A DNA stretch of 15,975 bases. Origin: CAYJNO01 sp044432885. Its GTDB lineage: Bacteria; Bacillota_I; Bacilli_A; Erysipelotrichales; Erysipelotrichaceae. Of this stretch, positions 14,952-15,975 are shown in pieces. The number at the start of each line of letters is the position of its first letter. Positions within the stretch are counted from its first letter, which is position 1. The position numbers were made by a program, and so were the translations under genes. The notes beneath the pieces were generated by a model, which searched no databases, was not told where the DNA came from, and saw nothing but the letters and a program-made list of their open reading frames with translations. Location of the stretch: the NCBI GenBank assembly GCA_044432885.1, contig JAWXUG010000019.1, positions 1 through 15,975 on the forward strand, written 5' to 3'.

Positions 14952-15975
14952 ATTTTGAATTTGAATTTATTTATCAGTGTTTTTGCTACAGAAAGTACAT
15001 ATTTAAATTGCTCTACTTTAAATATAAAAGATAAAAGAATATAGATGAACATACCTAAGGAAATTTGTAATCCTAATATTAAGATATTTGGTAATGCAAG
15101 GTATTGTAACCACCATATACTAAAACCCATTGCAGTTGATAATAAAATAGAAGGTAAAATATCAGTTAATTGTTCATAAAAACTGTAGTTAATGAAATGT
15201 TTATTTGGATATATATTGATAAACATTTCAATAGGAGTAACAATCAATGCAGCTAAAGTGATACAGTATACACCATAGTGCATAGATAAAAGAATAGAAA
15301 TGATACCAATTATTTTTTTTGTTATTTCTACTTTTAATAATACATCACTTTTTCCTATCGCTTTAAGCGTAGTTGTATTTGTGGTTTGAATAGGTAAAAA
15401 TGCATATATGATACAAAAAATCCTTAAATAAGGTACAATTTCTATCCATTTATCAGTTAACACAATGCTTACTAATGGTTCTGCACATACAAAAAGTCCA
15501 ACCATACAAGGCCACAGCATATAGCTACTAGTGCGAATCGCTTTTCTAGCCATAAACTTAACATTATCGAGATTATTTTGAACATTAGCCATCGCTGGAA
15601 GTAAAACATTGTCTATAGTACTATTAATATTAATAATAATCAGGTTAGGAAATTGCTCACCTTTATTATAATAAGCAAGGTCTGCAGTAGAATACATTTT
15701 TCCGATAATTAAATTTCTTAAACTTGAGTAAAAGGTACCTAATAGAGTAGAAAATAATATTTTCCAGCCATATGAAAATAAGCTTTGCAATCTTTGAAAA
15801 GAAAATATGAGTGAAGGCCTAAATTCAACAGTAAACCAAAGCACAACGGTAGAGCCAATTGTTGCGGTTAATGTTTGAGTAACCAAAGCCCAAACGCCAT
15901 ATCCCATATAACCCATTGTAATACCGATTATTGCAGATAAAATAGTACCTGATAAAGTGGAAAAGAAGAATTTCT
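14939..15975 (-). CDS. Wzx-type polysaccharide flippase (MOP superfamily), N-terminus beyond window
   Basis: The frame stays open to the window edge: the residues upstream of the internal Met at 15916 read FFFSTLSGTILSAIIGIT, which is normal flippase sequence, so that Met is not the start. About 344 C-terminal residues are visible out of the roughly 480 usual for this family, so about 130 are missing. Visible marks are MGYGVWALVTQ, the YGWKILFSTLLG segment, ADLAYYNKGEQFPNLI, LPAMANVQNN, and repeated hydrophobic segments to a basic tail (KFKFKIKK). Such proteins move undecaprenyl-diphosphate-linked oligosaccharides to the outer face of the membrane. It faces the rest of the locus from the opposite strand and shares the terminator. 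Confidence 0.88.
   Translation of the reverse strand, partial: KFFFSTLSGTILSAIIGITMGYMGYGVWALVTQTLTATIGSTVVLWFTVEFRPSLIFSFQRLQSLFSYGWKILFSTLLGTFYSSLRNLIIGKMYSTADLAYYNKGEQFPNLIIININSTIDNVLLPAMANVQNNLDNVKFMARKAIRTSSYMLWPCMVGLFVCAEPLVSIVLTDKWIEIVPYLRIFCIIYAFLPIQTTNTTTLKAIGKSDVLLKVEITKKIIGIISILLSMHYGVYCITLAALIVTPIEMFINIYPNKHFINYSFYEQLTDILPSILLSTAMGFSIWWLQYLALPNILILGLQISLGMFIYILLSFIFKVEQFKYVLSVAKTLINKFKFKIKKA

Noticed and set aside
14939..15916. Treating the Met at 15916 as the flippase start
   Set aside because: The frame continues upstream with flippase-like sequence (FFFSTLSGTILSAIIG) to the window edge, so this Met is internal.
1..15975. CRISPR array, tRNA/rRNA genes, defence or toxin-antitoxin systems
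   Set aside because: No repeat-spacer pattern, RNA-gene signature or matching protein motifs were seen; gaps between genes are all shorter than 200 bp.

Overview
The window is AT-rich DNA (about one third G+C by eye, not counted) with strong Shine-Dalgarno sites (AGGAGG type) before most genes, a standard code (TGG for Trp, no in-frame TGA) and TAA as the stop codon of all ten gene ends visible. Together with an LtaS-type polyglycerolphosphate synthase this points to a low-GC Bacillota (Firmicutes), perhaps of the Erysipelotrichia or a neighbouring lineage; the genus cannot be named from sequence alone. The content is a cell-surface glycan (capsule/exopolysaccharide or teichoic-acid-like polymer) locus.

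Layout. Positions 1-117 hold the left end of an IS3-family element (first 15 codons of its transposase, minus strand). An LtaS-like membrane phosphoglycerol transferase follows on the minus strand (194-2086). A 179-bp divergent intergenic region with promoters both ways (2087-2265) leads into a long plus-strand gene run. This contains a UDP-glucuronate-4-epimerase-like sugar-nucleotide enzyme (2266-3255), a GT2 glycosyltransferase fused to a predicted beta-propeller (3245-5473), two tandem paralogous large membrane proteins of GT-C-like layout (5487-7526 and 7552-9585), an O-antigen ligase/polymerase-like membrane protein (about 9627-11207) and a GtrB/DPM-like polyprenyl-phosphate glycosyltransferase (11191-12147) with a terminator over its stop codon. 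It continues with a GtrII-like membrane glucosyltransferase (12197-13711) and a GT4 glycosyltransferase (13778-14923). A bidirectional terminator separates this from a convergent Wzx/MOP-type flippase that runs off the right edge (14939-15975).

How it could work: the epimerase supplies a nucleotide sugar (UDP-galacturonate if it is a true GlcA 4-epimerase). The cytoplasmic GT2 and GT4 enzymes build a lipid-linked oligosaccharide, the flippase exports it, and the O-antigen-ligase-like protein polymerises or transfers it. The GtrB/GtrII-like pair and perhaps the two GT-C-like proteins add side groups outside the membrane from polyprenyl-phosphate sugars. The LtaS-like enzyme adds or polymerises glycerol-phosphate.

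Most worth a second look: (i) the three genes without a Shine-Dalgarno all have a -10-like hexamer ending exactly 6 nt before the ATG, the layout of leaderless transcripts, and two of these promoters overlap perfect palindromes; (ii) the GT2 enzyme carries a C-terminal propeller whose spaced His motifs resemble those of oligogalacturonate lyases, beside a gene that may make UDP-galacturonate; (iii) the tandem pair of unnamed GT-C-like membrane proteins.
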